Source of the DNA: Vombatus ursinus
Lineage: Eukaryota; Chordata; Mammalia; Diprotodontia; Vombatidae
Direction of reading: 5' to 3'
Assembly: GCF_900497805.2 (NCBI RefSeq)
Contig: NW_020944351.1
Span: 2,612,239-2,676,238, forward strand
Length of the DNA stretch: 64,000 nucleotides
Below are positions 1 to 9,545 of the stretch, piece after piece. The translations under genes and the position numbers were made by a program. Numbering within the stretch: position 1 is the first letter of the stretch; the number at the start of each line of letters is the position of its first letter. The notes beneath the pieces are model-generated. The model searched no databases, was not told the origin of the DNA, and saw only the letters and a list, made by a program, of their open reading frames with translations.

Positions 1-150
1 AGGGATTCTAAGCCTTTTCTGTCTTATGAAGTCCTGTGGCAGGTAGTCTGGTGAAGCCTCTGGACTCTTTCTCAGAATAATGCTTTTAAAAGCATAAAAT
101 AAAATATGGAAGATTACAAAGGAAACCAATTCTATTGAAATACAGTGATC
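1..150 (+). repeat. Unnamed ancient repeat A, copy 1
   Basis: This opens the window and matches 21695-21850 (same strand) and 31315-31530 (opposite strand). Shared blocks include 'cagaataatg', 'aaaagcataaaataaaat' and 'attacaaaggaaaccaatt'. It is seen as repetitive from these internal matches; I recall similar sequence in other mammals but cannot name the family. Confidence 0.6.
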
Positions 151-151
151 A

Positions 152-181
152 AAAATATATATGTATATATATATATATTTA
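152..181. repeat. (TA)n simple repeat
   Basis: An alternating TA tract with one G interruption, directly at the end of repeat A. Confidence 0.85.
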
Positions 182-214
182 AAATACCAAGTGCATGAAT
201 CTCAGATTAAGAAC

Positions 215-372
215 CTCTACTTCAACCTCCTTATTTTCCAGATGAGGAAACTGAGACCCAGAGAAGGGAAACAGCTTCTCAAAGTCACCGAGGTAGCAAG
301 TAACAGATGCTAAATTTGAACCCAGGACCTCTGACTCCAACTCCAGTTTTCTATTCCATTGCAGCAGGCTAA
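215..372 (-). mobile_element. tRNA-derived SINE (MIR-like), antisense
   Basis: Reads 'cagatgaggaaactgagacc', then 'tttgaacccaggacctctga', the reverse complement of the SINE core and head. The copy is diverged, with no clear terminal duplication. Confidence 0.75.
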
Positions 373-384
373 TCAATCAGCAGG

Positions 385-1100
385 CCTCTAAGGCTGCTGG
401 GAGGGAGGCAAGAAGACAATACATAGGTCAACCCAGGGGCCAGTCCATTCCCCTGCCACTGTGGGCTAAGGAGGAATAAATTCATATCCAAACGTCTTCT
501 AATCAATAGTTGCCTCAGCACCCTCAGTGGCATCTCTGACAGTGAAGAGATTCAATCACTGCCAGCAGCTTGTAACAATAGTAGTAGAGACAAATGAGAG
601 AAAGGCCACACAGCCTAGGATTCAGATGACAGACAGCTGGTGGCCCCATACTTCCTGCCTGAACCTCTGGGTGCCCTTGGTGCCCAGCGGCCCACTCCCA
701 CCACACATGAGTTTGCTACTTGCCCAGGATGAAGTGTACTTTGGAGGGCCTCAGCCCCAGCTGACTCTGATGTTGATGGATGGGCATTGCTGGATGCCCA
801 CAGCTTGTTCCTATCCTCTGCCCCCAAAGCCTGGGGGCCTTGCTTGTGATAGGATGCTAGGCTCAGGTTGGAGATCCAGATGAGTCAGTGGCTCTCGTGT
901 AGATCTTGACCTAGAGAAACAATCAGTTCCCTGGCCCCAGACTGTAGCCCTGACCCCAGCTGCCCGTCTGGGCAATGCATGCCACTGGTTTCAAAGGGGA
1001 GCCAGCAAGAGGCTCTCCCCCGTCTCTGCTGATGGTAAAACAACTCGAAGATAATCCCTGCATGATGGAGAAGCAGGAATGCCATAATCCTATGATCCTA
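385..1100. other. Single-copy-looking DNA, no gene seen
   Basis: I see no repeat core, RNA gene or recognisable coding segment. A 118-codon frame on the plus strand (527-883) resembles no protein I know and is probably chance. Confidence 0.5.
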
Positions 1101-1114
1101 TGATCTTTGTACAC

Positions 1115-1345
1115 TCTCCCTTATGCCTGGAATGCCCTCCCCACCACCAGATGTCCACCTGTTGAAAGTCAACTCGACTTCAAAGGCCAGCTCAAATGCT
1201 GTGTCCTCCATGAGGCGTCCCTTGTCTCACTCCACCCCTTCCCCTGAGGCAGGAAGTGAAGGCTCTCACCTTGGAGCCAACAGAGCATTTAACATAGCCC
1301 TCTCTGCTGTATTTTCACACTTGACTATGGACTGTAAGTATAGAA
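1115..1345 (+). mobile_element. L2 LINE 3' region
   Basis: Contains the L2 phrases 'tgcctggaatgccctcccca' and 'tcaaaggccagctcaaatgc', followed by the degenerate C-rich stretch usual in the L2 3' untranslated region. No coding part remains. Confidence 0.7.
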
Positions 1346-1505
1346 GGTAGCATGGTATAATGCCTACAGTGCTGGACCTGGGGTCAGGAAGACCTGTGTT
1401 CAAATCCCATCTGTCACTTAGCTGTGTGACCCTGACCAAGTCATCCAACCTCTCAGAGCCTCATCTCCTTATCTGCAACCTGAAGATTGTGATGTTTGTG
1501 GTTGT
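1345..1505 (+). mobile_element. tRNA-derived SINE, form c (degraded)
   Basis: Head 'agcatggtataatgcc', core 'gtcaggaagacctgtgttca' and 'gctgtgtgaccctgacca', then a worn tail. Confidence 0.75.
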
Positions 1506-1544
1506 TATAGGTAGGAACCCTGAATAAGAACCAGAGCAAAGAAT

Positions 1545-1655
1545 GTCATCAAAGAGCTGTCTGAATGAAAAATAAGATAGGCTGGTCATGTGGGAAGAGT
1601 GAGAAATAATCAATAGAAAGCCTATGTATTCCACTGGTATCCTAGAATTGTCAAG
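1545..1655 (+). mobile_element. RTE LINE C-terminal fragment
   Basis: Shares 'ataggctggtca' and 'tattccactggtatcct' with the better RTE copy at 6240-6500. This is the part encoding the C-terminal arm after the reverse transcriptase. A short A-tailed SINE lies just downstream. Confidence 0.55.
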
Positions 1656-1669
1656 AGAAAGAGAGGAAG

Positions 1670-1807
1670 GGGCAGCTAGGTGGCATAGTGGATAGAGCAC
1701 CAGCCCTGGAGTCAGGAGGACCTGAGTTCAAATCCAGCCTCGGACACATGATACTTACTAGCTGTATGACCCTGGGCGAGTCACTTAACCTCAATTGCCT
1801 CAACAAA
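1670..1807 (+). mobile_element. Short A-tailed tRNA-derived SINE
   Basis: A well-preserved head and core from 'ggcagctaggtggcatagtg' to 'cacttaacctcaattgcctc', ending in an A-rich tail without a LINE-type tail. Imperfect 16-bp direct repeats, purine-rich and ending 'ggaag', flank it (about 1654-1669 and 1808-1823). Confidence 0.93.
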
Positions 1808-1914
1808 AAGAGAGAGAAAGGAAGTACTTCCACACTCCATCCCCTGCCATTGTTGGCTGGACCCAAGTGGCAGGCTTATGGGAAGACACAAGGATGACAG
1901 GCCAATGCATGGCT

Positions 1915-2085
1915 TCAAAGGTGTGCTGGTAAAGGCTAACAATAGGCTCCCACCCAAAGGGTACACCAAAGGTACTTTTCTCTTTTATCTGCATTCTTAA
2001 TATTTTCTCCATCACTTTCTTAAGTCTAGAAATTGACAAAACAACAAATCCAGCCCAGTTTCCAAGGTGTCAGTACTCACCCTGG
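1915..2085 (+). repeat. Unnamed repeat C, copy 1
   Basis: Aligns with 17478-17690: both hold 'ctggtaaa', 'attttct.catcac', 'taagtcta' and 'aaggtgtcagt.ctcac'-type blocks in the same order. Not assignable to a named family by eye. Confidence 0.55.
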
Positions 2086-2124
2086 AATTGAATGAATCAG
2101 CTTGGGCTGGCTCCAACATACCCC

Positions 2125-2220
2125 TGTTTGCACAGGATGGGTAGACGTGGATGAGTTGCCATCTGCATTGTCGGAAGGAATTCTCACACTGATGAGAGCT
2201 TACTCCACTGGAGAGTAGGG
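2125..2220 (+). mobile_element. RTE LINE 3' end fragment
   Basis: 'ggatgggtagacgtggatga' followed by 'ttgccatctgcattgtcgga' matches the RTE 3' sequence that also occurs at 6590-6680, 36405-36490 and 37605-37685. Confidence 0.5.
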
Positions 2221-2249
2221 GTGGGGAATCTACATTTTTGGTATCTGAT

Positions 2250-2486
2250 AGGGGCAGCTAGGTGGTGCAGTGGATAGAGTACTCATCTTCCTGAGTTCAA
2301 ATCTGGCTTTAGGCACTTAGTGGCTGTGTGACCCTGGGTAAGTCACTTAACCCTGTAATCCTATTTGCCTCGGTTTCCTCATCTGTTCAATGAGCTGGAG
2401 AAGCTCCAGCTAAATACCACTCCAGTATCTTTGCCATGAAAAGCCCAAATGGGGTCATGAAGAGTCAAACACGACTGAAAAACAAG
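2250..2486 (+). mobile_element. tRNA-derived SINE, form a (RTE-tailed)
   Basis: Full head 'ggggcagctaggtggtgcag', core, and the RTE-like tail with 'ccactccagtatctttgcca' and 'aaatggggtcatgaagagtc'. About 237 bp, the usual length of this form. Confidence 0.95.
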
Positions 2487-2489
2487 TAT

Positions 2490-2735
2490 CTTTGAGGGTT
2501 GCTGGGAGGTTCCAATGAAATATTTTGTATGTAATGTGCCCTGCAAACTTTAAAGGCCATATAAAACTTGGGTATTATTATGCCCTCTCCCCTACTAGAT
2601 TGTAAGTTCCATAAGGACAAGGATCATATCCTATATACCACACAATTTCTATACCCTCTCACAGCATCACCCACAGGATTATGCACACAGTAGGTGTTTT
2701 GTTTGTTGAATAAACGTTAACTCACTTTAGGCCAC
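2490..2735 (+). mobile_element. SINE c-type tail followed by L2 3' end
   Basis: 2490-2582 is a MIR/L2-type SINE tail without head. 2585-2735 is the L2 3' terminus: 'agattgtaagttccataagg', then 'cacacagtaggtgtt' and 'ttgttgaataaacg'. Confidence 0.7.
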
Positions 2736-2739
2736 TGCG

Positions 2740-2905
2740 GACAAACCAAAAAGAACACTGCTTATGTAGAATCAGAGGATCTGGGTTTGAATTCTGTATC
2801 TTCTTGAGTAGAAGATACCTATGAGACCTTGGGCAAGTCATTTGCCTGATTGGGCCTCAGTTTCCTCCTCTATAAACCAAAGGGATTGGACTGTATGATT
2901 CTACA
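2740..2905 (+). mobile_element. tRNA-derived SINE, form b
   Basis: Core 'gagaccttgggcaagtcatt' and 'gggcctcagtttcctcctct', then the CR1/L3-like tail 'gggattggactgtatgattc'. Confidence 0.8.
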
Positions 2906-3048
2906 CTGATAGGACCTTTGCACTATAACTCTCCTTGTACTACCCCTACCCAAAGGCCAGCTTCCTTCCCAACTTTCCAGTGCCTTGCTGGGACATTGTG
3001 TGCTGCATGGCATCACTGTCCTCAAATCAGGCAAAAATGTCACATTCA

Positions 3049-4190
3049 ATTATGAAGTACAAAATGGATAATTTTGATTACATTAAATTGAAAAGTTTTT
3101 GCACAAACAAAGCCAATGTATCCAAGATTAGGAGGGAGACAGAAATATTGGAGAGAATTTTTACAACCAGTGTTTCTGATAAAGGCCTCATTTCTAAAAT
3201 ACATAAAGAACTAGGTCAAATTTATAAGAATACAAGTCATTCCCCAATTGATAAATGGTCAAAGGATATGAACAGGTAGTTGTCAGAGAAAGAAATTAAA
3301 GCTCTCTATAGTCACATGAAAAAATGTTCTAAATCACATCTATCAGATTGGCTAACATGACAAAACAGGATAATGATAAATGTTGGAGAAGATGTGGGAA
3401 AATTGGAACACTAATGCATCATTGGTGAGGTTATTAACTGATCCAACCATTTTGGAGAGCAATTTGGAACTATGCTCAAAGGGCTATAAAATTGTGCATG
3501 CCCTTTGACCCAGCAATACCACTTCTAGGTCTGTATCCCAAAGAGATCACAAAAATGGGAAAAGGACCCACATGTACAAAAATATTTATAGCGGCTTTTA
3601 TTGTGGTGGCAAAGAATTGGAAATTGAAGGGATGCCCATCAATTGGGGAATGGCTGAACAAGTTATGGCATATGAATGTAATGGAATACTATTGTGCTAT
3701 AAGAAATGATGAGCAGGCAGACTTCAGAAAAACCTGGAAAGACTTATATGAACTGATGTGGAGTGAAATGAACAGAACCAGGAGAACATTGTACACAGTA
3801 ACAGCAACACTGTGCGATGACTGACTTTGATAGACTTGGCTCTTCTCAGCAATGCAAGGATCTAAGACATCTCCAAAAGACTCATGATAGAAAACGCTAT
3901 TCACATCCAGAGCAAGAACTATGGAGTCTGAATGCAGATGGAAGCACACTATTTGCTCTCCTTTTCCTTTGTTGTTTTGTTTTATTGCTTCATTCTCATG
4001 GTTCCTCCCATTAGTTCTAATTCTTCTTTACATCATGAATAATGGGAAAATATGCTTAATGTGAATGTATAAATAGAGCCTATATCAGATTGCACGCCAT
4101 CTTGGGGGGGGAGGGAGGGGGAGAAAATTTAAAACTCCAAATCTTATGGAAGTGAATGTTGAAAACTAAAAATAAATAAATTATTTTTTT
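3049..4190 (+). mobile_element. 5'-truncated L1 LINE (ORF2 C-terminus and 3' UTR)
   Basis: Translation in pieces gives L1 ORF2 landmarks in order: 'DYIKLKSFCT', 'DKGLISKIHKEL', 'DKWSKDMNR', 'HMKKC', 'FDPAIPLLGLYPKE' and 'MEYYCAIRNDE'. It then runs into a 3' UTR with a G-rich tract at 4104-4122 and an A-rich end. The frame is broken in several places. A 15-bp near-perfect target-site duplication ('aaaatgtcacattca' at 3034-3048, 'aaaatgtcatgttca' at 4191-4205) defines the ends. This is a classic truncated L1 insertion and a dead copy. Confidence 0.93.
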
Positions 4191-4274
4191 AAAATGTCAT
4201 GTTCATAAAAGTCAGAGGAAAGAGGCACATCCCTATGACATATGTATGATTTCTTAGCTCATAGGATTTCAAAA

Positions 4275-4735
4275 TTATCTCCCCTGGATTGGTGTAATAG
4301 CACCTTAACTGGTCTTTCTATCTCGAGATTCTTCATTCTATCCTCCACACAGTGATCCAAAGAATCCTCCTAAGGTCAAATTCTGCCCATGACATGTCCT
4401 TGCTTCCAAAGCCTCTGTGGCTCTCTCTTGTCTCTAGAATAGCACATGAACCCTTCAGCCTGGTTTTTAAAGTCTTCCATAGTCTGGCTGTTGCCTACCT
4501 TTCTGGGTTCATTTTGTGTTATTCCCCCTTCCGATACACTCTCCTGCACCTAAACCATACCCCTAGCTATTCCCTGGTGTCTTCTTGACCTTTACCTGCT
4601 CTGTGCATTTGTATAGGCTGTGCCCCACACTTGACATGCCTTCCCATGTCTTCCCATGCCCGGAATGAGGGCCATCTCAGCCTTTTTAGAATCCTTCAAG
4701 GCTCACCTTGGGAGGTGGCTTGCCTAACATCCCAC
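4275..4735 (+). mobile_element. L2 LINE 3' region
   Basis: Long stretch of L2 3' UTR: 'ttctatcctccacacagtga', 'tccttcaaggctcacc' and the region matching 'ctccacaatctggcc' in known L2. Non-coding and diverged. Confidence 0.83.
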
Positions 4736-4747
4736 CCCCATTTGTTA

Positions 4748-4803
4748 GTTCTCTCTCCTCTCCTCTCCTCTCCTCTCCTCTCCTCTCCTCTCCTCTCCTC
4801 TCG
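4748..4803. repeat. (TCTCC)n microsatellite
   Basis: About eleven units of a pure pentamer, with a few imperfect units up to about 4812. It lies at the end of the L2 copy. Being uninterrupted, it is probably length-variable. Confidence 0.95.
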
Positions 4804-4812
4804 TCTCCGCTC

Positions 4813-5050
4813 ACAGCCACCATGCCTGCATTCTTCTTCCACCATCGGATCACTGGGAGTTTTGATTTGCTGGAGATCATAATATATTGTGCTTTTCCAC
4901 CAGGGAGCATCGTTAGAGGAATACCTCGGTCAGATAAATGAGCAGTTTGGGATTATTAAAAGCTAGGGTGATGTCTCCAATTTGGTTCATCCCAAACTCT
5001 GTTTCCTATTCAATGCTGGGCACAGTTCACATATCCTCTAAGGTGCCTAA
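4813..5050. other. No recognised feature
   Basis: AT-rich DNA without a repeat core or coding signature that I can recognise. Confidence 0.4.
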
Positions 5051-5245
5051 ACTTGAGGTAACATAGTATAATAAAAAGAATAGTTTTGAAGCAAAGCTGC
5101 CTGGGTTGCAATCCCAGCTTTGCCTCTAACTATAAAAGGAAAGGCATGGGACTAGATGATCTCTCAGGAGCCATTTATGACCCTGTTCTATGACGCTGCA
5201 ACCTGTGACAGAGTAGGTACTTCATATTTGTTTAACAAAATTGAA
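5050..5245 (+). mobile_element. Degraded b-form SINE followed by an L2 terminus
   Basis: 5050-5195 has a worn SINE core and the b tail ('gggactagatgatctctcag'). 5195-5245 ends like L2 ('agagtaggtacttcatattt'). Confidence 0.6.
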
Positions 5246-5254
5246 TTTTTTTTT

Positions 5255-5400
5255 CATCTTGCCACTTTGCAGATGAGGAGACTGAGGCCCAGACAAGGGT
5301 GGTAGCTTGTCCAAGATCATACAACGAGGAGTAGAGAAGAGATTTGAACTCAGGTCCATTGATTCCAAATCCAGTGACTTCCCACTCCTCTGCTCTGCTC
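5255..5400 (-). mobile_element. tRNA-derived SINE, antisense
   Basis: 'cagatgaggagactgaggcc', then 'gatttgaactcaggtccatt': reverse complement of core and head. The tail is lost. Confidence 0.8.
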
Positions 5401-5404
5401 TATC

Positions 5405-5515
5405 TCCAGCTCTAACTCTGGGTGGATCCATTTGAGGTTTTCAAGAAAAGGCTGAATGCTCACTTGTGAGCCATGTTATAGAGGATGGGGGGGTCCTTAT
5501 TCTGGTAGATGACAG
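5405..5515 (+). mobile_element. CR1/L3 LINE 3' fragment
   Basis: 'gaggttttcaagaaaaggct', 'gaatgctcacttgtgagcca' and 'ttatagaggatgg' follow the L3 3' UTR order also seen at 59700-59780. Confidence 0.6.
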
Positions 5516-5764
5516 CTTCTAAACTTCTTAGATATAGGCCTGCTGATGGTCTCTCTGTCTATTTTATGGGGACCAGGTTACCTAAGTGTGGAAAAGGCTC
5601 TACCAGCTGATTTGTTTTCAGCTATGCCAACTCACTGTCTACTGAGGCAATGGGGTGGGGGGAGGAGGGATGGAATCTGGGTCAGTGCAGGGAGCCCCCA
5701 CCCTGAGGAAATCTCTAATCTTTGAAGAATTGAAGAAATTCTTTTCCAAGCCAAAGAGGAAATG

Positions 5765-5862
5765 ATTTTTGGAGTAGAGAGAGAGAGAGAGAGTGTTGCC
5801 AGTCTCAGTTTTCCAGGCAGAGTAAAAACAAAACAAAACAAAACAAAACAAAACAAAAAAAA
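5765..5862. repeat. (GA)n and (AAAAC)n simple repeats
   Basis: A short GA tract (about 5775-5794) and a pentamer array of AAAAC (about 5825-5862), 30 bp apart. A G-rich block at 5651-5668 lies just upstream in otherwise unassigned DNA (5520-5760). Confidence 0.9.
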
Positions 5863-5864
5863 CT

Positions 5865-6135
5865 GGAAACCTCTCACAGGTGTCCTCCAGCCTGACATTA
5901 GGTGTGAGATGCTGACAAATCCTTTTCCTTTTAGGCCATTTCCTTTGGGTAAATATGGAGCCAGTCTTCCTGGTTTTAATGAGAAATTTCATTGTTCCAA
6001 GGAATCAAGCACTGGAAAATTTCAGGTTTCATTTAAATTATGGAAAATATTGTGTGGTCCAGTCTCTCCTGTGGCCAACTCAGAATCATTCTCCAGGTAA
6101 TTAAAACAGGTTGAGAGTTGTTTCCTTTGTATGCA
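5865..6135. other. Single-copy AT-rich stretch
   Basis: No repeat core. It holds 'tttcattgttcc' (SOX-like core) and 'ccaggtaattaaaac'. No open frame of interest beyond chance. Confidence 0.4.
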
Positions 6136-6139
6136 TTCA

Positions 6140-6700
6140 AGTGGCCTTGATCTCATGGTGACGGCCAACGGAAACGACACTGCTGTCAGACCCTTGCTGG
6201 GCCATATAGGGTCACAGATTTGGCAAAAGTGAATGCTTAATGTTATATGGCTGTGAGTCATGGAATGCTGGTCTCCAAAGCATTGAAGTTGAGATCACCC
6301 AAAGGGTAATGAAGAGGTGCATGCTGGGCTCAAACAGGCTGAAACACATTGCCAGTGAAGAGTTTCAAAGAAAAAAGGATGTAAAGGATATTATCAAAGA
6401 GACGTGTAATGGAAGAAGATAGGCTGGTCAGGGGAGGGGGGGTTAAGAACAAGGAGTAACTAAAGCCACGACAGCTTTCATATTCCATTGATATCCTCAG
6501 AAGGTGTCAGGAGCATCAATCAGGGAAGGGCCCCAGTACACCGGGTGGACCTCCAGTAGTGAACTTGTGAAAGGACAAATAAGATTCATCTGGGATGGGC
6601 AGGCATGGCTGAGTAGTGATCTGTATTATTAGACAGAATACTCACATTGATATGATCACAGAACCATCTGAGTCAATTTGACTGATGTGGAAGATCCTTA
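6140..6700 (+). mobile_element. RTE LINE C-terminus and 3' end
   Basis: One frame reads 'MLYGCESWN' and 'VEITQRVMKRCMLGSNRL', then 'VKDIIKETCNGRR', the signature of the RTE protein after the reverse transcriptase. The rest decays into 3' sequence shared with three other places in the window. Broken copy. Confidence 0.87.
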
Positions 6701-6912
6701 ATCCATTGAAGCACTTAAAACCCAGCCACCAGTCATACCTGCTCATCCTATGTGACTCTTGTCTGTGTCTTTCCACAAACTCACCACAGGTAGGTTATAC
6801 AAAGTATTAGAGGCCTTTCCTGACAATTTCCCCATTGTCCTTTATATTGACAATCAGAGGGTCATAGAACAAAATTATCTCTGTCTTTATATCTTTCAAG
6901 GTATCTTCAATC
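6700..6912. other. Probable RTE-associated 3' flank
   Basis: 'cataccttctcatcc'-like sequence here (about 6715-6795) recurs at 31240-31315. Otherwise nothing recognised. Confidence 0.35.
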
Positions 6913-6914
6913 TA

Positions 6915-7180
6915 TAAATAAACATTTACAAAGCCCCTTCTATGTGCCAGGAACTGTGCTACGCACTGGGGATACAAAAAGAGGCAAAAGACAGGCCCTA
7001 CCCTCAAGGAGCTTACAATCTAATGGGAGAGACAACATGCTAACAAATACATAAAAAGCAAGCTATATATAGGATAAATAGCAAACAATTGACAGAGGAA
7101 CAACTTTTAAACAATTTTAAAAACAATTTACAGGAAAGTCTTCCTGTAAAAGATGGGATTTTAGTTGGGATTATCTTTTA
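6915..7180 (+). repeat. Unnamed long repeat B
   Basis: Begins near 'ccttctatgtgccaggaact', then 'ggggatacaaaaagaggcaa', 'ctcaaggagcttacaatcta' and a worn continuation. The family occurs about fifteen times in the window. Confidence 0.75.
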
Positions 7181-7182
7181 TG

Positions 7183-7482
7183 CTTTTGGCGTATGCATAG
7201 GAGAAGCCTTGTTGGAGGACAGCCTTCATGGCGGCACTTTGCTTTACTGAGTCAAATGCTTTTTTAGAATCAAAAAACAATAAGCACAGTGGGGTCTTGG
7301 ATTCCTTGACTCTTGCAGCCAACTGAGTGATTCTAAAGGTGTGGTCTTCTATGGAATGTTCCTTGCAAAAGTCTCCCTGTTCCCTCCTAATACCTTCACT
7401 GAGGATGTCACCGATGTAAGTGTAGATTATTCTCATTAAAATTTTGTATAGATGGGAAAGTAGACACATAGGTCAATAATTA
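7183..7482 (-). mobile_element. RTE LINE reverse-transcriptase fragment, downstream half
   Basis: On the minus strand the frame reads 'MCLLSHLYKILMRIIYTYIG', then 'FFDSKKAFDSVKQ' and 'MKAVLQQGFSYAYAK', the fingers/palm part of RTE-clade reverse transcriptase including the aspartate of motif A. It continues upstream on the far side of a solo LTR at 8579-8960. Confidence 0.92.
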
Positions 7483-7487
7483 TTGAC

Positions 7488-8573
7488 ATAAGGGGTAAAG
7501 TTTTCACTCCCTCTCTCTTTCCATTAACAAGATGCTCTACCCCCTGATGATTTTATCAGGTGAGAATGCCTCTTTGATTGAGTTACAGAACCAATCAACA
7601 AACTAACAGATTTGATACCTAAGCCATATTGTCTTTATCCTAAGGGGCAAATCTCTTTGATTGAATGGGGAAAAGAAACCATGTTATTTAACCAAACAAG
7701 TTAACCATGCCTCTGGGAGCTTAGAATAGCAGAGGAATTTCAGCAGTTCCTCAATTTGGAGGAGCCCAATTCAGCAGCTGGACAGTCTAGTGATGGAGCA
7801 GTTGCAGCTAATACCCTGACAGGGGATTGCTTGGAGGAAGGAGAGAGTTTCTCCTTCACTCTCTTCCCTCACCCTGTTGAGTTCAGGAGATGCTGAGGTT
7901 CTGTAAGAGACTCCACCAGTGACCAGAACCAATGGTAAAGTCTGCCTGAGGTGGTATAGGTAGCCACCAGGGTGGTAGTGGCTAATGGCAAGGGAAGTGG
8001 TCACAGACAGATGTGGAAAGATAATTACCTGAGGATGTAAAAATTAGATTACACAACTTCACAGAGTGAGACCCCTCATGTTGGAGAAAAATGCTGACTA
8101 TGGACTCCAGAAAGGCCCTAATAATAAGAGCCTAGCTAGGGGCTACACCTAAGGAAAATTTCATGATGACTCCAGGAAAGCAGGAAGGGGCTTCCAGTAA
8201 TGAAGAGCTTCGAATTACTCCTTTGCCACATTGTGCTTTCCCTTGTCCCTTACTACCATGGTACTTTAAGCGTGGGCCTACTCTTCCCAGGGACCTTTTG
8301 TATGCAGAGAGAGAGATTGCTCCTGGTTTGAGAGGAATTTTTTTTTTAATAACTACTGTTCTTGTTATAACTTCTCAGTAAATATACTTTCTATTAAAGC
8401 TAATCGAAGCTACTGACTGATACTAAGTGGAATCACACTGGTAGGGGCTTTTGGTGACAGTACTCAAAATCCCATCTCCTCAGGGCTACCCCTAGAACCC
8501 TGAAAAGCCATCCTCTGGGAACCTAGCCAACCAATTTGAGTGGGAGTTAGGGATGTATCCATGGAGGGATACA
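7488..8573 (+). mobile_element. Solo LTR of an endogenous retrovirus (fossil)
   Basis: A block of about 1.09 kb interrupts the antisense RTE between the residues equivalent to NYRP and CLLSHLYK. Direct repeats 'ttgac'/'ttgat' (7483-7487, 8574-8578) bound it. Its right half (about 8340-8573) aligns with 20240-20475, including a weak poly(A)-signal region and a shared 'cctagaacc' block, and it ends in CA. No internal retroviral region is present, so it is a solo LTR, clearly old. The family name is not known to me. Confidence 0.68.
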
Positions 8574-8578
8574 TTGAT

Positions 8579-8960
8579 ATTCTTTACATCCCTTTCCTGT
8601 GATTTCAATAAGAACCAAAATTTATTTCTCCATTCCTTTGGCAGAACGCCATGCATGTAGTAGGTACTCCTCATTAAATGCTTATTAAATTGATATCCTC
8701 CTGTCTTTCATATACCTTAAATATTAATCCTTCAGTGCCCTAAAATTTCTATTGCCTCTAGCTCAGATCTCTTCTATTTATACTTGATCTAGTCCAGCTG
8801 CTTTTCCCATCTTTGCTTTTTTTCAGCACCATTTCCACTTCCTTTGGCAGCACATCAGGGACTGTGAGTCCAAATGTGGCAGTTCCATTGTCCTTGATGG
8901 TGAAAAGATTTTGCTATAAAAATTGTTACAGATCTTTTCCCTTTTTCATCTGAAAGTAAA
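8579..8960 (-). mobile_element. RTE LINE fragment, upstream half
   Basis: Minus-strand frames read 'VLPKEWRNKFWFLLKSQERD' and, further upstream, 'LPKEVEMVLKKSKDGK', matching the RTE region before the palm domain. It joins to 7183-7482 once the LTR is discounted. A short L2-like terminus ('gtagtaggtactcctcatta', about 8648-8700) lies inside it. Confidence 0.85.
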
Positions 8961-9235
8961 CGACTAAGCCATAATAATTTCCTTTGAAAAGCGCCTGTCT
9001 TATTGGCTCAGATTGGATTCTGAGAATAAGCCTTTTAAGCTATGTGATGAAGTTAATATGTCTTGTTTACTACTGCTGGACAAAATATACTCAGAAAAAA
9101 AAATGTGGCAGGATTGGGATATGACTACACAAAGTATAACTCTGCTAATGTTGTGTTAGCTCTTAAAAAGGGAGATCGAATAAGCAAATCCACCCATAAT
9201 ACATTTTGTTGATGTGCCTTTCTCAAGGTCAAGAT
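8960..9235. other. Single-copy AT-rich stretch
   Basis: No repeat core recognised. Contains 'tattggctcagattgg' (CCAAT-like on the minus strand) and 'gtaaacgac'. It could be conserved non-coding DNA; not testable here. Confidence 0.4.
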
Positions 9236-9237
9236 AA

Positions 9238-9445
9238 GTGGTATCCTGTAATGGTGAGAGTGCTGGATTTGCAATTATGGTACAGCCTCTAGATTTGAAA
9301 CATTTTTAGATACTTGCTAGCTGTGTGACCTTGGGTGTCACTTCACCTCCCAGTGCCTCAGTTTCCTCATCTGTAAAATGGGGAGAATAATACTTCCCTA
9401 AATACCTCAGTGGGTGGTCAGATGGAAAGAGATTTGCAAACCTTA
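9238..9445 (+). mobile_element. tRNA-derived SINE, form c
   Basis: 'gctagctgtgtgaccttggg', 'ctcagtttcctcatctgtaa' and a c-type tail ending 'tttgcaaaccttaaagcg'. Confidence 0.87.
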
Positions 9446-9449
9446 AAGC

Positions 9450-9545
9450 GAATGGATGAATGAATGGAAAGCATTTATTAAGCACTTATTATGTGGCAGG
9501 CCCTGCCCTTAAGTGGCTTATGTTCTAAAGTAGGAAACAACACAT
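9450..9545 (+). repeat. Repeat B fragment
   Basis: 'gcatttattaagcacttatt' then 'gtggcttatgttctaaagta', the start of repeat B. A worn continuation may reach 9960 ('cctgccttccaggaatct'). Confidence 0.65.

Noticed and set aside
3492-3824. 110-codon frame with 'FDPAIPLLGLYPKE' as a host gene
   Set aside because: It is the C-terminus of L1 ORF2 in a truncated insertion with target duplications.
5651-5668. G-quadruplex regulatory element
   Set aside because: A G-rich block exists, but with no promoter or gene nearby there is nothing to tie it to a function.
7161-7469. 102-codon minus frame as a host gene
   Set aside because: It is RTE reverse transcriptase, continuous with the RTE piece at 8579-8960.
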